From Chimonanthus salicifolius (taxonomy: Eukaryota; Streptophyta; Magnoliopsida; Laurales; Calycanthaceae), in contig CM023540.1 in the NCBI GenBank assembly GCA_013350335.1, positions 49,334,552-49,398,551 of the forward strand: a stretch of DNA of 64,000 bases, in the 5' to 3' direction. Positions within the stretch are counted from its first letter, which is position 1, and every line of letters begins with the position of its first letter. The notes under the pieces are model-generated. The model did no database searches. It was not told the DNA's origin and saw only the letters and a list, made by a program, of their open reading frames with translations. Position numbers and translations under genes: made by a program. Below, piece after piece: positions 1-10,737 of the stretch.

Positions 1-2090
1 ATGAAGACTTGTGGGAAGAAACTGTCCAATTGACACTCCAATGTCATGATAAAACTGATGAGCTAAAAGACCCAAAAATCCCGACTCAAAATCCCATAAA
101 AAATCAGCCTATAGACATAGTATATAGGTTCAATTGTCCAATTAAAGGGTTTGCATACCCAATTACCGAATTAAAAGACCCAAATCTAACAGAGAGAGAA
201 GCCACACGAATTTCCTTGCTTCTTTGAATTAAATGGTCCCAAGAGAGGCAACATGATATTTTTTGTTCTTTTATATCAATGGTTGAGATGTAATCTAGTT
301 AAATAGGAGACATGTCATGCATCTAAAGATAGCATTGATTATAATTATTTTGTAAAATTTTCTTATAAATAAAGGCCTTGGGCATAGGCATAGAGCATCC
401 CAAGTTCAATTCAATTGCTTTATGCAAAGTTTGAGTTCTCTCCTTTTGTGGTGAGTTCTTATTTCTCTTTCTTATGAATTTAATTGTGAGTTTATGTTAA
501 TTTCATTTCTATTTATGCAAATGTCTAATTACATTTTGAATTTTAAGTGTTCAAATAATTTCATTAGCATTACATAATTGGAATTGAATTCCATAATTCA
601 ATTTTGGTTCAATAGAATTTTCACCTCTTGGAAGAATTTAGCATGGTGTCGATTTCTCCTTGAGAATTTGACCATATTCCAATTTTTCAATGAGAAAGTG
701 GGTTTTTGGTTCATCCAATTGAAGCTCCATTTGCCCATACAAATGGGGTGAGTGATCAATTGGCATTTCAAGTCGACGAAGATCCGAGGAACTTCTTAGT
801 CTTTCAAAATTCTTTGAGTTCGGGTTCTCTCAAGCGCATCACAACTTGAACTAAATTTTACGGAATTCTATTTTCTCAAGTATGAAGGTATAGGTAGGTG
901 TTAAAATCAATCCTACCCTTCGAGTAAATAGACAGTAAACACCCTATAAAGGGACTTGTTACAGTAGGCTCTGGATTAATTATGGCAAGAAACTGCAGCA
1001 TGTCAAACATGTATAAGTGGACCAAGATTGCTTTGAAGCATCTTTCAGTGGTGTATGAGTCTCTGAACCACAAGAGTTGTCTGAAGGAAATCATGTTTGC
1101 AGCAGATCTATCTATGTTCACCGGGATATTATCTTAATACAAGAAATGATATAATAAAAAGAGCAGTATGAAAAATAAGAGATCAATATCGTTATAAGGA
1201 AAGAATAACAACAAAATATTAAGATAATGATTGGCGAGGTACCTTGAGGCTGTAGTGGCAAAAGGGAAGTAGGATAATGAGCTGAGCATTTTTTTTATTT
1301 TTTTAACTGGATTCCTTCTAGGTATCCGCTGCCTCAACCAAATCTGGATTGTCTTTTAGGATATTAATTGCTCACCAGACTGTTTCCATCTTCTGTAGAA
1401 AAGGTGGTAGGGACGTGCTCCACCATCCATTATCTCAGTAAAGGCCTTACCAAGCATGTTTTTGTACGTACAAGAGTAGACATTCCCTTAATTAATCGTA
1501 CAATCTGTAGAAAGGGCTTCATTAGATCCATTTCTTCATATGCAGAAAATGGTGTTGCAAAGCTTGCATTTGGAAATTCGAAAAAATGGTTTATACATTT
1601 AGAGAAAGGCTCAGATTTGCTCAAAGGGCTCTGCCATCATGTCATTCATATTCGCAAAAGAAGGCCCACAAAAATGGTATGCATGACTTCTGAATACTGC
1701 CCCGCAAAAAATTAAAATCATCACAAAAAAGGGTATTGGCATCATAAAAAAATGTTTCATTCTATTTAAATTAATACAAGGAGAGCCTGGGTTCTTAAGT
1801 ATGGAATAGAATAAAATGAAAATCATAAGAAAATAATGGAAACTAACATCCCTAGAAGGACCAGAAGATGCATGATAGGGTCGTTTACAAAAACGAATCC
1901 CCGGTTTTCACCAGGAGAGCTTCCTAAATGTCGTCTTTACCTACACATAAAATGGCAAAAATACAGGCACGATGTTTAGTTAATAAAAATAGCCAAAGAG
2001 GAAATAATACTAAAGATGAATTTTCTCAAGGACACGTGAACATGGGTCGGAAACTCCCGAGTTTACTCTGATATAGAGAAAGACGCTGGT
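1..2090. other. Intergenic sequence with an LTR-like promoter stretch
   Basis: I recognise no complete gene here. A TATAAATA box at 364-371 is followed by a CT-rich, leader-like stretch (about 400-480), an arrangement typical of a retrotransposon LTR or a plant core promoter on the plus strand, but I found no matching LTR partner or target-site duplication. On the minus strand, about 1357-1466 reads as a short exon-like peptide containing GARPYHLFYRRWKQSG and then a stop. The other open frames (for example 876-1121 and 1368-1715) are short and unconvincing. The region ends where LINE-like coding sequence begins. Confidence 0.4.
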
Positions 2091-2111
2091 AACTCTTGAG
2101 AATGCTCAAAC

Positions 2112-2402
2112 TTGGAAGATCTGAGAAGTAAAGGCTACTCCGAAAAAGATGGCAACGAAATTTTAAAAATTGGCAAGGCTCTAGGAATAAATTTCAGCTC
2201 CACTACTAAGGCTGAAGATGCTCTCAAGCTTATGGAAGACCTGGACAGAACCTCCTCCATTTCTTCTAGAAGTTCAAAAGAAAAAAGAGAAAAAAAATTA
2301 CATGCTTACATGAGAGGAACGAATAATTCTCTGTTCAAAGTCTATATCAAAAGGAGGAGGCTTCAGGGTATTAGATCTGGAGGTACCTGTGGTTCTCGAT
2401 GA
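2112..2402 (+). pseudogene. LINE ORF2 N-terminal linker fragment
   Basis: An open frame of 96 codons containing SEKDGNEILKIGKALGIN. Similar linker sequence commonly precedes the endonuclease in plant LINE ORF2 or host-derived DUF-containing fusions. It ends at 2402, and the endonuclease start (MKIIS-stop-NVRGLG) begins at 2398 in an overlapping frame. I read it as part of the same decayed ORF2 rather than a host gene. The function of this segment in LINEs is not something the sequence shows. Confidence 0.55.
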
Positions 2403-2745
2403 AGATCATTTCCTAGAATGTTAGGGGTCTTGGACTCCAGGAGAAAAGGGGTGCCATTCGCTGGTTAATCAGGAAGAAAAGGGTGGATATCTTGTTGTTA
2501 CAAGAGGCTAAGATAGAACAAATGAACAGCAGCCTGTTGAGAGAAATTTGGGGTGCAAGGAACTGCAACAGTTTTTGTAAACCATCAGAGGGACAGTTTT
2601 TGTAAACCATCAGAGGGACACTCTGGAGGTCTACTCCTTATATGGAATCCAGCTGTCCTTAAGGTATCTACAAGGAGGTTGGATGCAAGACCTATTTCTA
2701 TCAAAGGTGTTTTGGTTAAGGAGGAAGTTAAAGTGATGCAGGACA
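2398..2745 (+). pseudogene. LINE endonuclease domain, N-terminal part
   Basis: The frame from 2398 reads MKIIS, a stop, then NVRGLG and, further on, DILLLQEAKIEQ. It corresponds to the conserved start of the APE-type endonuclease (usually MKIISWNVRGLG, then a glutamate in LLQETK). The tryptophan codon has become a stop (TGG to TAG). A 25-bp tandem duplication (about 2566-2616) shifts the downstream frame, after which SGGLLLIWNPAVL and PISIKGVLVKEE follow. The domain is then cut by the sequence at 2746-3550. This enzyme class nicks target DNA to prime reverse transcription; here it cannot be functional. Confidence 0.75.
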
Positions 2746-3550
2746 ACTAATAGGGTGACCCTAAATGCCTAAATGGTTCCCTAAAAATTAAAAGGGGATG
2801 AAATAATGCACCCTAAACTAAATGTAAGCTGAAATTAAAACTAATAAATTAACAATTAAATGATATGAAAAGCTGCAAATAATAAAGAAATCCAGAAATT
2901 CAATATTAATCCAAACAATTAAAAATGGATGGTGGGTATGGTTAACTTAGGCACACATGGCAGTAACTTAAAGAGTTACACCTGGGAAACTTAAGGGAGT
3001 TAGGGCAACCATTCGTAAGATAAGGAAAAGGGAAAACTGGAAAAGGAATTTACGGCAAAGAGGAAAGAGGAAAGGGGGACGGCGGCAAGGGAAAGAGGAA
3101 AAAGGGGTATCGGAAGGCACTGGGATGGGACTAAATGGTTTGCAGCAGCAAAAGGGGCTTGGGGAAGGGTCTACGACTGCAGTAGGATGGAATATTGTTG
3201 ATGGCGGAAAAGGAAAAGGGCTTAAGGAAGGTTTGGCTGCAAGAAAACGAGAATAGGGAGAGGGGAAGAGAGAAGAAGAAAGAGAAGTACCTGAATCAGA
3301 AGTAGGGCATCTCGCCAAGCCTCACGCTGTAGCCTCACGCTCTTTGGAATCTCTCCAACAATCAATCGCACCTTACAAAGGTATTTTTGCAAAAATCTTA
3401 ATCTTTATTCATTAAAATCTGTCCTTGTCTCATGGAGGCTAGCACTTATATAAACATCTCCTTACTAAAAATAAATTCTTGCTAATTACTAAAATAAACC
3501 CTATCTAAAAATAAAATAAAAAACAAAAATAGCCAAAATACGAAAATGGA
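2746..3550. mobile_element. Probable insertion inside the LINE endonuclease (LTR-like)
   Basis: LINE coding similarity stops after about 2745 and resumes near 3562 (EVTITNVYGPN). The roughly 800 bp between have no LINE character. Read on the minus strand, a TATATAA box lies near 3450-3460, followed by a purine/pyrimidine-biased tract, which resembles a solo LTR in minus orientation. Terminal TG/CA and a target-site duplication could not be fixed by eye. An apparent minus-strand frame (2968-3318) is a Ser/Pro-rich low-complexity artefact. Confidence 0.45.
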
Positions 3551-3561
3551 AAGTAAGGTAA

Positions 3562-4490
3562 ATGGAAGGTCCGGATCTGAAGAATCTGGAGAATGCACTG
3601 CATCATGAAGTCACTATCACTAATGTGTATGGTCCAAATGCAGAGGGGGATCGGGATTGCTTTTGTGCTGAATTGGAGGGTATTAGATGTTGGGGCTCAA
3701 CTCTTTGGTGCTCGGGGGGAGATTTCAACATTATCAAGTATCTGTCAGAAAGAAGAGGAGGTAGGGGTTATACAAGGGTATGGTGGCCTTCTTGGATTTC
3801 ATTGATAGGAATGAATTGATGGACCTTTCTCTCATTGGGGGCCGTTTCACTTGGTCTAATGGGCAGCTAAGAACGGTGATGAGCATATTGGATAGGTTCC
3901 TTGTGTCAACAGGATAGGGTGCGGAGTTTCTTGGTGTTAGTCAACTAAAGCTATTTTGTCCAATCTCGGATCATTGTCCCATTATGCTTGATTCGGAGGA
4001 TATTCATTGTGCCCCCAAACCCTTCAATTTTAGTAATGCTTGGCTGCTTGACCCTAAGTTTATTGAGCTTGTGAAAGAGTGGTGGGGCAGTTTTGACATT
4101 CAAGGTTGGGGAGGCTTTGTTTTATCTAACAAATTAAGCTTGTTGAAATCAAAGATTAAGGAGTGGTGAAATCGTCAGGGGGGCACAGTGAGAGATAGAA
4201 AAGACATGGCTCTACTTGAACTGGAAGAGTTGGCATAGGTTGGAAGAAGAGAGAGACCTTGATGATGAGGAGGTTGCAACTAAAAAGTCATCAAATCTTC
4301 TCTTTGGGAATGTCCTAGATTGGAGGAAGTGGAATGGAGGCAAAAGTCGAGGGCTTTGTGGCTTAAAGAAGGGGACAAAAACACTAAGTTTCTTTCACTC
4401 ATGTGAGAATGTGAGGAACTTGAATTGTATCAGGTCCATAGTTGTGGATGGGAGGTGAATAACTGATAAGCTTGGTATTAGGGAGGCAGT
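3562..4490 (+). pseudogene. LINE endonuclease domain, C-terminal part, and linker
   Basis: The segment includes TITNVYGPN and GGDFNII, which match the conserved NVYGP and GGDFN blocks of the APE-type endonuclease, then LDRFLVST and ISDHCPIML (the SDH catalytic block) across frame changes near 3800-3990. The following LLDPKFIELVKEWW and KSRALWLKEGDKNTKFFH-type sequence (visible across frames, about 4340-4400) is the usual linker between endonuclease and reverse transcriptase. Several frameshifts and stops make this a pseudogene. Confidence 0.8.
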
Positions 4491-4499
4491 TGGGCATCA

Positions 4500-5250
4500 T
4501 TTCTCTGCAATATTTTAGCCTTCTCTGATCCGTCGTTGCCACCTCCCGCTCATCCATTGTTGCCTCCTTCGTTCCCCTCCCCTGGTCCTTTCTTTGTCAT
4601 TAGCTGATCCGGGTATTTTCTCCTCCTCCTTTTTTTTCCTTCCTTTTGATCTTGTTGCTTGGAAACCCCGTGGTTTGCTTGTTTCAGTCTCTCCTCATGT
4701 TTCAGACAATTGGTTTGGCGTTGGGGATGGGCTCTCCACCTATCTCAGCGTCCCTCACCCTCCTGTGTCTTCGGATTTTCAGCATTCAGTTTGTTTCGAC
4801 TTCAGCTTTATTGGGGACCCTCTATCCTTGGCTTCTTGTTCCTCTTCCGTTGGAGCAGCCCTTCTATCGAAGCGAAGCTTACCACTCTGGATCACTTCGA
4901 CAGCGTCTTGTTCTCCACTTTTCCCAACATCACAGGGATCTCTCATCTTCGACATTAGATCGTTGTGGAGCTTCATGATGGAGTCTCAGGTTCTCATCGT
5001 GGTCAGGTTCCCATTCCTCCCCTTTGCTCGGTTATTGGCATGTTGACCTTCACCTTCGAGGCTCGAGTACTTTCTTTCTAGACTTTCCCTATCCCTGATC
5101 TTGGTTTTTTCTTTTGTGGTCTTGCTTCCACTTTTCTTCCCTTTAGTTGCTATTTGCCCTTTCTCCCTCTCTAGAGTTCTTCCCTAGCCAATCTCAGTCT
5201 CAATCTAGCTCCCCTCTTTTTAGGCTTAGTGAGGCTTCTTTTTCTAGTCC
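4500..5250 (+). other. Ser/Pro-rich spacer between LINE endonuclease and reverse transcriptase
   Basis: Between the end of the linker and the RLDGLVFSRIS sequence that normally leads into the reverse transcriptase there are about 700 bp that are pyrimidine-rich on the plus strand. They translate into hydrophobic and serine-rich peptides in all frames. I recognise no domain. It is either an inserted or captured sequence or a highly degenerate linker. One frame stays open for 150 codons (4594-5046), but biased composition explains this. Confidence 0.4.
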
Positions 5251-5261
5251 TGGGTCCCCCC

Positions 5262-6780
5262 CAACTAGGTTGGATGGGCTTGTTTTTTCAAGGATTAGCA
5301 AGGAAAGGGCAATCTGGTTGGAGGGGGGATTTTCATTAGATGAAGTATGGGAGGCTTTGGATAGCTTAGAGGGTGACAAGCCTCCAGGTCCGGATGGGTA
5401 TAATTTCGCTTTCTTTAAGTCTTGTTGGGATACAGTTGGGCTCGATATGCTTAGGTTCTTTAAGGAATTTTACACGGATGGTAGCATTAACAAGGGTTTA
5501 AAGAAATCTTTTATCACCCTTATTCCAAAAAGGGAGGGCCCTTCGGAACTTTCGCATTATCGGCCCATTAGTCTTGTTAGTAGCATTCACAAGGTGTTAG
5601 CAAAGAGCCCTAAAAAGGCACTACCAGAGGTGATAGGACAATCACAACGGGGCTTTTATCGAAAATAGACAGATTTTGGATGGTGTCCTCATAGCAAATG
5701 AACTTGTCCATATGAGGCGAAAAGAAAAGAATCCAGGGTTGTTATTTAAAATTGATATGGAGAAAGCAAATGATTGTGTGGATTGGACATTTGTAGGCTA
5801 TCTATTTGAGAGAATGGGTTTTGGACCTAGGTGGAGGCGGTGGATGAGGGCGTGCATAGAGGAGATTTCGTATTCAGTCTTGGTCAATGGTTCCTTGACT
5901 CCGCCTATTACAGCTAGTAGGGGGCTAAGACAGGGGGACCCACTCTCCCCTTTCATCTTCACTATGGTAGTGGAAGTTTGAATAGGTTAGTTGGCAAGGT
6001 TAGGGAGTTGGGCATTGTGAAAGGTTTCGAGGTGTCTCCAGTTGGTCCAGTTGTTACACAACTTCAATTTGCGGATGATAACTTTTTTTTTTGTGAGCCC
6101 TGTAGGTCAGAGGTTCTAGGTTTTCGAGCAATTTTTCGCGGCTTTGAGTTAGTGTCGGGCCTCCATATTAACTTAGGAAAGAGCACCCTCATTGGAGTCA
6201 GAGTAGAAGAGGAGAGTGTTCGGGACTAGGCGTGTGAGGTGGGTTGCAGAGTTGGTAAGTTACCTTTTACTTATTTAGGCTTACCAGTTGAGGGTAACCC
6301 TCGATTAAAAAAATTTTGGTCCCCGATAATCGAAAAGATGGATAGAAGGCTAGAAGGGTGGGGTAGGAAATATCTTTCCATGGGGGGTAGATTAACACTT
6401 ATCAAATCAGTTTTAGCTACCTTATCTTGTATTACTTGTCGCTCATTGAACTACCAAAAGGAGTCGCTAGGAAGATGGAAACTCTTTTTAGAAAATTTCT
6501 ATGGGGAGATCGGAAGAAAAAAAGGAAGATTCACTTAGTGCCTTGGTCGGAGGTAACAAAACCAAAGTCGAAAGGAGGTATTGGGGTAGTTCCCCTACAA
6601 GTTAGGAATGAAGCTTTACACTGCAAATGGGGTTGGAGGTTTAGTAGAGAGAGGGATTCCTTATGGGTCAGAGTGCTTACAACTAAATACGGGATGGAGA
6701 ATGAGAACGGGTGGAGTTTAGGTGAAGGGGCGGATAGGTCTGGCCCAGGGATACTCAAATCTTGGTGGAGGGTGTGTCAG
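5262..6780 (+). pseudogene. LINE reverse transcriptase domain
   Basis: Clear non-LTR reverse transcriptase blocks appear in order: SLEGDKPPGPDGYNF, FITLIPKREG and HYRPISLV, then (new frame) LLFKIDMEKANDCVDW, GLRQGDPLSPFIF, then LQFADDNFFF (the catalytic ADD block) and GLHINLGKS, then LPFTYLGLPVEG and WGRKYLSMGGRLTLIKSV. It ends with LPWG-like sequence around LFRKFLWGDRKK. Polymerase aspartates are visible, but the domain is split over at least four frames, with stops near 5668, 5981 and 6229. It is cut off by the element at 6787. Confidence 0.9.
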
Positions 6781-6786
6781 GGTAGA

Positions 6787-7441
6787 ACTATAGTCTATGA
6801 AGCACGGATACTCCGAAACCATTCGAGTATCCGTGTCGGGTACGTTTCTGACACGGATACGACCGAATACGGCTCGGATACGTGTCGGATACGTATCCAA
6901 TTAAATAAAATATTTTTTAAATACGGATACAGCAACAGACATGACAGGACACAGGAGGCTATACGGCAACACGGGAGGAAAAGGGAAAAAAAAATTATCA
7001 ACCAATAGCTTTAGTCTCTTGAAAGACAAAGTTTAAGTAAAATATCAAATTATCAACCAATAGTTTTTAGTCTATTGAAAGACAAAGTTTCCTTATCATC
7101 TAATATTTTAATTTTAGACTATTGCATCAAAAGGGGAGGTTGAGAACAGCAGTTACCACATAAAAAAATTTAGACTTACTTATGTTATGTATGTGCTTAA
7201 TCAATGATAAATTTTTTTTTTTTTTTGTCTAAGAATAAAAAAATAGAAGATGGAAACAGACGTTAAAATTAATAAAAATGTATAAATCGTGATTAGTCCC
7301 TATTATTTATATATATAAATAATTTTTTAATTTGGCGTATCCCACCTCACCTGTATCCTAGTTTTTCAAAATTTGTCGTATCCTCGAATCGGATACATGT
7401 CGTATCCGATACGTGTACCCATATCGGTGCTTCTTGGACTA
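6787..7441. mobile_element. Non-autonomous terminal-inverted-repeat element inside the LINE
   Basis: The ends are imperfect inverted repeats: the left begins ATAGTCTATGAAGCAC and the right end, read in reverse, begins ATAGTCCAAGAAGCAC. Subterminal sequence on both sides is packed with CGGATAC / GTATCCG motifs in both orientations. The middle is AT-rich, and the only open frame spans the LINE junction. LINE similarity breaks at the left end and resumes (NLRILVGKGNYIQFWKDLW) just after the right end. I cannot fix an unambiguous target-site duplication, so the superfamily is left open. Confidence 0.7.
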
Positions 7442-8020
7442 TGGTTGGTTCCTTGTATAAAGAAAATCTTCGCATCTTAGTGGGCAAAGGCAACTATATC
7501 CAGTTTTGGAAGGATCTATGGATAGGGCATAGACCGCTGAAGGATAGGTTTCCTAGGTTGTACAGAATAGCAAGGAACAAATTGACTTTAGTCCAAGATG
7601 TCTATCAGGTAGAGGATCATCTGTCTCCTTGGCACCTCGATTTCAGGAGAGAACTGAGGTCCTTCGAGATTGAAAGCATAAATGAGTTGATTGGCCAGCT
7701 AAACGAGTTTCCTGTAGATCTAGGGAAGAAGATGTGCTGGTGTGGACAAGGGACTCCTTTTGGCTCCTCTCGGCTAAGTCGATGTTGATCTAACCCTATT
7801 GAACTCAGTAGGTGCTTACACCTATCCCGAGCCTGGTTTGGAACTCCCTAGCCCCTCCTAGAGTCCTGACTTTTGTCTGGTGTGGGACGAAAAGGAAAAT
7901 ACTTACTAGAGTGGACCTTAGGAGAAGAGGTTTGTTGGGGTCAGAAGCTGACCTCAGTTGTTCACTTTGTGGACAAGAAGATGAATCGTCGACCATCTCT
8001 TTCTCAAGTGTGCTATAGCA
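7441..8020 (+). pseudogene. LINE C-terminal region with zinc-binding motif
   Basis: Reads NLRILVGKGNYIQFWKDLWIG and, after frame changes, WNSLAPPRVLTFVW and RRGLLGSEADLSCSLCGQEDESS. The second part matches the zinc-binding reverse-transcriptase-associated domain (zf-RVT) that follows plant LINE polymerases, with the CxxC of the usual C-x2-C...H pattern visible. Frameshifts occur near 7788, 7812 and 8018. Confidence 0.75.
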
Positions 8021-8704
8021 TGGTCCTTATGGAGAAATTTCTTAAGTTTGATGGGCGCTTTTTGGGTTATCCCGGACACTTGGGATGATTTGTTGGGGTC
8101 GTGGTTTCTTCCTAATCTCAATATTAGGTGGAGGTTGGCTTGGAATACGATTCAAGTCATCGTTTTGTGGACTATTTGGACAGAAAGGAATGCAAGAGTA
8201 TTTGAGGGTAAGTTCACAGAGGTGAATGAACTTTTTCAAAAAGCTAAGGGGAGATTGTGCTTGGCTTCTTTCTAACAAGGAGTTTAAGGATCTTAAAACA
8301 TGACTTGCTATCATCATGGGAAGGTTGTATGAGTGGTGTTTTTCGGAGACATAAGAAATTGATAGATTGGTCCCCTCCTCAGAATGGAGAAATGAATTTC
8401 AATGTGGATGGGGCCTCTAGGGGCAAACCGGGACCGACAGGGATCGGGGGCGTCCTTAGAGATCATCTAAGTCATTTTTCCTGGGTTTTCTCAGAGTCAG
8501 TGGGGATTAGAGACTCGAATAAGGCATAATTGCTTAGCATTAGGAGAGCTTTGAGTATCTGGGTGGGTTTGGGGGGTGGAAAACTAGTTATTGAGAGAGA
8601 TTCAGCAAATGCCATTAAATGGTCCATGACAAGGTCTATTTTTTCACAATTTTGGACATACCTTTCCATATTGAAGTCTAACATTCAACAGTTCAATACT
8701 CCAT
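8021..8704 (+). pseudogene. LINE terminal region with RNase H domain
   Basis: About 8048-8260 (TWDDLLGSWFLPN, then WNTIQVIVLWTIWTERNARVFEGK) matches the linker preceding RNase H in plant LINEs. From 8343, INWSPP-like sequence leads to MNFNVDGASRGKPGPTGIGGVLRD, which carries the first RNase H catalytic aspartate and GxGGV block. After a stop near 8527, IERDSANAIKW supplies a further conserved aspartate. A short direct repeat starting TCCATGACAAGG (about 8624-8645 and 8700-8721) marks the end and may be repair filler next to the duplication breakpoint. Confidence 0.75.
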
Positions 8705-9120
8705 GACAAGGTCTATTTTTTAAATGATTTTCCATTTTTTCCATTTTCCATATTTTTTTCATTACAAGGCATATCAACCCAACCAAATTTATAGCCCTGT
8801 GATTGTCATCTTTCAAAAAAAAAAAAAGTTAAACCCTATGTTTGACAATTAAGGAATCTTATATGAATCATATTATAATCAACTTGTCAATCCACCAATG
8901 ATAGTTAAACATCTAAATTGAGATGCAAAAGGATAATGAAAGAAAAAGTGAGATTTGAAAAGTACTTTGCTTTTCGTAAAAATACTTTATTTTTTTATGC
9001 AAAATTCAGTATCATTGAAAATCTTGTTTTTACTGAAAACACAAATTACCCTAAAAATATATGTGGTCACCTGATTTTCTCGTTCCCCAATTTAGAGATT
9101 TCTTCGAAGTCAGAAAGAAG

Positions 9121-10737
9121 TCATCCATCTGTACTTGAATTTAACTTGGAAAACCGGAATTTCAAATCTGCAGCCAAATTTCCCATGCCTGACTTAAAGA
9201 GATCCTTTAGCACTTTGATGTAAACAGGAAAGTTGGGCTTGAATCCTTTGTCGACCATCTCGACGAGAATGTCTCGAGCTTCAACTACACAACCCGATTC
9301 ATGGAAAAGTCTCCCAAGCAAGCTGTAATTCATATTTCTGGAGTATTTATCCTTGCTGCTCATCTCAACAACATATCTATATGCATCCGTCACCTGCCCA
9401 GATCGAAAGTAGCCCTTTATAAAGACTGCGTGAGTTGTGAGCCGTGGCTGAACTCCTTCTGCCATCATGTGATGGAGAAATTGTATGGCAAAATCCATAT
9501 TTCCAAGCCTACAAGCATGCGAAGCGAATATTTCGTACGTCACAGAATCTGGAAGATAGCCCAAATTCTCCATCACTTGGAGAAGTTGGCAAGCTTCAGC
9601 AATCCGTCCCCTCTTACATAAACTGCCCAGCAAGTAATTGTAGGACTTGGTATTAGGATCACAACCAGAACTCCTCATTTCATCAAACAGATCATGTGCT
9701 TGTTGAAAACTGTCATTCCTACACTTGGCTGCAATCAAGACATGGTAGTAGGATGTCTTTCTTGCAGTCTCTTGCATCACAAACATTGCCTGATCAAAGG
9801 AATTCAAAGCACAGAGTACTTTAATCAGTGCATAGATCCCAGAACTGCAGCAGGATCCTTTCACTATGTTTAATGTCTCTACCACTCTTTTAACAGAATC
9901 CTTAGTCCTAACACCAGCAAGAAACCCAAATGCCTTTTCTGTTAGACAATGCCCCTTCCTAGAAAGCTCCGTTAACAGAACAAGCATCCCTTCGTAGTCA
10001 TCTAAACGCCCAAAATTATCAATCATCAGATTGCAAATCTTGGAATTAGGAATAAAATCAGGTTGGGTCTTTCGAACCCACGCAAAGAAACGCAGAGCTG
10101 AAACTCCATGTTCGTTCAAGGTATCAAGAATCTTGCTAACAGAACCTAAAGAAAGGTTGGGTTGCATCTGACTTAACTTCAACTCCATATGATCTTCTCC
10201 ACGCTCAATCAGTACAATGATTTCAGCAACTTCAACTGGATGGCATCGAACTTGGTTCTTTCGAGGACGTGAAGATGAAGAATGTAAAGAAGAAGAAGTC
10301 ACAGAAAGCAACCAAAGAGAATGCAAAAAATTGCAAGGGTCACAGTATTTGTTCATGATACGGATGCCAGGGTTAGGTTTTCTAAGAGTAAAAGAATGCA
10401 GGAATCTCGCACATGAAGGATATAATAATACAGAAGAAGAGATTGAGTAACGTCGAAAGAGTAAAGAGAAGGAAGGCAAGAAACAAAATCTGGGATTTCT
10501 GTTCTCATCCACTAGAGAATTAGATTTGGGGATTGCGTATAAAGAAGATTGGGTCTTTTCAGGAGAAGGGACGACAACGAAATGGCGAACACAAAAAATA
10601 GGGTATGAAGACAGGTACCTGATTTCCATATTTCTGCAAGAAGAGAGCTTCCTTGGAGCTTGCAACAACGGAAATTTCCATTCCATGTTGCTCACCAAAT
10701 TCTTTCCCATGAAACAGAAGTGGAGAATAACAATCAA
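9121..10737 (-). CDS. P-class pentatricopeptide repeat (PPR) protein, copy 1
   Basis: An intronless open frame of 538 codons. From residue 232 on it is built of degenerate 35-residue PPR units: about 232-266, 330-363 (HVLIAAKCRNDSFQQAHDLF), 364-398 (SYNYLLGSLCKRGRIAEACQ), 399-433, 434-468 and 469-503 (RLFHESGCVVEARDILVEM). PPR proteins of this P class bind organellar RNA and act in its processing, stability or translation. There is no E/DYW editing tail. The N-terminal ~180 residues are Ser/Arg-rich with few acids, as in a mitochondrial or plastid transit peptide. The true start is uncertain: Met10, Met128 and Met184 are alternatives, and differences from the second copy cluster upstream of residue 172, so part of the 5' end may be untranslated. 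The RNA target cannot be told from sequence. Confidence 0.9.
   Translation of the reverse strand: MIVILHFCFMGKNLVSNMEWKFPLLQAPRKLSSCRNMEIRYLSSYPIFCVRHFVVVPSPEKTQSSLYAIPKSNSLVDENRNPRFCFLPSFSLLFRRYSISSSVLLYPSCARFLHSFTLRKPNPGIRIMNKYCDPCNFLHSLWLLSVTSSSLHSSSSRPRKNQVRCHPVEVAEIIVLIERGEDHMELKLSQMQPNLSLGSVSKILDTLNEHGVSALRFFAWVRKTQPDFIPNSKICNLMIDNFGRLDDYEGMLVLLTELSRKGHCLTEKAFGFLAGVRTKDSVKRVVETLNIVKGSCCSSGIYALIKVLCALNSFDQAMFVMQETARKTSYYHVLIAAKCRNDSFQQAHDLFDEMRSSGCDPNTKSYNYLLGSLCKRGRIAEACQLLQVMENLGYLPDSVTYEIFASHACRLGNMDFAIQFLHHMMAEGVQPRLTTHAVFIKGYFRSGQVTDAYRYVVEMSSKDKYSRNMNYSLLGRLFHESGCVVEARDILVEMVDKGFKPNFPVYIKVLKDLFKSGMGNLAADLKFRFSKLNSSTDG

Larger units (their letters stand above)
2090..8704 (+). mobile_element. 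Decayed plant LINE (L1-like, with RNase H), interrupted by insertions
   Basis: Reading left to right on the plus strand there is a pre-endonuclease linker, an APE-type endonuclease, a non-LTR reverse transcriptase, a Cys-containing C-terminal zinc-binding region and an RNase H domain. This is the order of plant L1-clade LINEs with a C-terminal RNase H. Stops and frame changes occur throughout, so it is dead. No ORF1 (RNA-binding) protein is visible, so it is probably 5'-truncated. Two stretches (about 2746-3550 and 6787-7440) look like later insertions, and a third (about 4500-5250) is foreign-looking or an expanded linker. I see no clean poly(A) tail: the right end lies about 40 bp from the boundary of the large duplication at 8746. 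Confidence 0.85.

Noticed and set aside
2968..3318. Open frame of 116 codons on the minus strand
   Set aside because: Ser/Pro/Phe low-complexity translation of a purine-rich tract inside a probable insertion; no domain.
4594..5046. Open frame of 150 codons in the LINE spacer
   Set aside because: Pyrimidine-rich composition keeps all three plus frames partly open; no recognisable domain and no LINE similarity.
9301..9656. Plus-strand frames opposite the PPR genes
   Set aside because: Antisense shadows of the PPR coding sequence; the same shadows appear opposite copy 2.
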